Positions 62,820 through 64,000 of a stretch of 64,000 nucleotides of DNA are shown here, in pieces. This stretch comes from Blasia pusilla (lineage: Eukaryota > Marchantiophyta > Marchantiopsida > Blasiales): positions 20,522,001 through 20,586,000 of the forward strand of contig CM114272.1 of assembly GCA_050084515.1 (NCBI GenBank). The letters are read 5' to 3'. The translations under genes and the position numbers were made by a program. A model generated the notes under the pieces. It made no database searches, was not told the DNA's origin, and saw only the letters and a program-made list of their open reading frames with translations. Every line of letters starts with the position of its first letter. The first letter of the stretch is position 1.

Positions 62820-64000
62820 TTATTTCTGTTTGGAGTTAGCGAGAGCCTTTTCACACATGATGGCTCTTCCACCTTCAAGATCTTAGTCATTAAGGTCATG
62901 TTCACGAGATATGCGGAAGCTCTATTTTACTTGTCTAGTCTCTTGGATCTCCTTGGATGTATCGCTTCTTCAAAAATTATTGGTGGATCCTTATCATCCA
63001 AGAGTTTCTTTATCCACTTAGGATATGATGAGAGTAGTGGAAGAGCAAGTTGTTATTTTTAATCATCACCAAATTCCTCTTATTGGTGATTCGGTCTAAA
63101 CATTGTCGATGTTCTCTGGTGGGTTATCTCTTCGTTTGAGGATAATGTGGATAGAGCACTATTGTCTACCACTTGACGAGATTGTTCTTAGTACACTATA
63201 TCACGACTCACAAGCATATTATTTTCCTCAAGATGTCATAGGGGATAAGCTTTTGACTCATCACTGTATCCCATAAAGATGAACTTTACGCTTTTGTATT
63301 TGAGCTTGGTCCTTGATGCATCAGGGCTATGAACAAAGCTTTCGCTACCAAAATTCTTGAAATATGGGACTGATGGTTAAGGTTTCATATGGACAAAGTC
63401 CGTATCCAAGGATATGTCAAAGTCTCTGGAATTTTGTCTCTCCTATGGAAGGACTTGTCCATATGGGTCCCATCTCCCTCTTCTTTCTCATCCCTCCACT
63501 TGCCTCCACGTTCTGGACTTGCTTCTTTCTTCCTTTATAATACTCAACTCCACTCCCTCCTTCCTTATTGCCTGCCAATCCTTGCCTTGGCTTCCTCCAT
63601 GAGCTATAAGTATGGGCCTCACCTCTTGTAATCCATGTCGGTGGATATGTCCACTCTAGTACGTCCATTTTAGCCCTAGGGATGGACTTGTCTATTTTTG
63701 TGCAACCATACTGATGGTACCTTACTTGAGGAGTCATGCCTTGCATAGACTTGATAGCACTTCTATTTAGAATATAAACGAAAATATTAAAAAATTTAGC
63801 CCTAAAAGCCTTATTTCAAACCTTTTTCTTTTATCATACATCTTGTCATCTCCACCACTATTTGGTTTTGATGCTCAAAACCTCCATTTTTTTAATGGTA
63901 TATCTAATATGGTTAACTGTCGCTTGATTCCATGCTCCCCCAGGTATTTGATGCATTTTTTTGATAAGAATTCTACTCCTCGATCAGTGCGAAGCTTTTG
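62820..64000 (-). mobile_element. Copia element 3 (different family), integrase to pre-RT part
   Basis: Minus-strand reading gives integrase at 63800-64000 (LRTDRGVEFLSKKCIKYL, HGIKRQLT, VVEMTRCM) and then GMTPQ near 63735. The next part, at 63240-63360, carries FGSESFVHSPDASRTKL, SVKFIFMGYSDES. The stretch before the reverse transcriptase near 62860-62900 reads ILKVEEPSCVK. The order is Copia. Frameshifts and stops are frequent. Element 2's right LTR joins it at 62820. The element runs off the window's right end. Confidence 0.85.
63378..63709. mobile_element. Mutator-like non-autonomous insertion (332 bp) with perfect 9-bp target duplication
   Basis: ACTGATGGT flanks both sides (63369-63377 and 63710-63718). 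The ends are GGTTTCATATGGACAAAGTCC-like on the left (starting about 63381) and GGACTTGTC...TTTTTGTGCAACC on the right, forming imperfect inverted repeats shared with the element at 60831. Removing it rejoins the Copia integrase reading from GMTPQ to the FGSES block. A 9-bp duplication is diagnostic of Mutator-like transposons. No transposase is encoded. Confidence 0.8.

Overview
The window is nuclear DNA of a land plant. The evidence is a three-exon alpha-expansin gene with GT-AG introns, a single-exon secreted protein with a protodermal-factor-1-like C-terminus, and plant-type Copia, Helitron and Mutator-like transposons. Only two host genes can be supported in 64 kb, so gene density is low and most of the rest is transposon-derived or AT-rich. 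The sequence does not tell me the species. A non-seed plant or another plant with a repeat-rich genome is possible, but that is a guess.

Layout. Positions 1-364 hold the 5' end of a minus-strand Copia element whose body lies outside the window. Positions 365-8700 are mixed sequence without a gene I can support, including a telomere-like tract near 2390-2460. The alpha-expansin occupies 9063-10298 (+), behind a TATA box at 8703. Positions 10300-19264 are non-coding and contain a degraded GC-rich Mutator-like insertion at 16923-17470. Positions 19265-24890 are AT-rich, with two short non-autonomous Helitrons. Positions 24891-28985 form an odd 4.1-kb block lying between two inward-facing Helitron 5' termini; it contains a ~390-bp direct duplication and a long (CT)n tract. 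Positions 29107-37788 are a Helitron with an almost complete but broken Rep-helicase gene, extra upstream ORFs, and a textbook 3' hairpin plus CTAG end. Positions 37789-46482 contain no supportable gene. The PDF1-like secreted protein is at 46483-47691 (+). Positions 47692-53887 are AT-rich and contain several short Helitron-like elements. Positions 53888-64000 are a cluster of minus-strand Copia elements: one nearly full-length, one lacking integrase, and part of a third. The last two each carry a Mutator-like insertion with a 9-bp target duplication.

How the parts relate. Both host genes are predicted to act outside the plasma membrane: one loosens the cell wall, the other is probably a wall or surface protein. 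They are 36 kb apart and are not an operon. The dominant theme is Helitron activity: one formerly autonomous element, plus at least four to six short derivatives with related ends scattered on both strands. The Copia copies share an approximately 310-bp LTR, a tRNA-Met-type primer site and orientation. All copies in view are disabled by stops, frameshifts or deletions.
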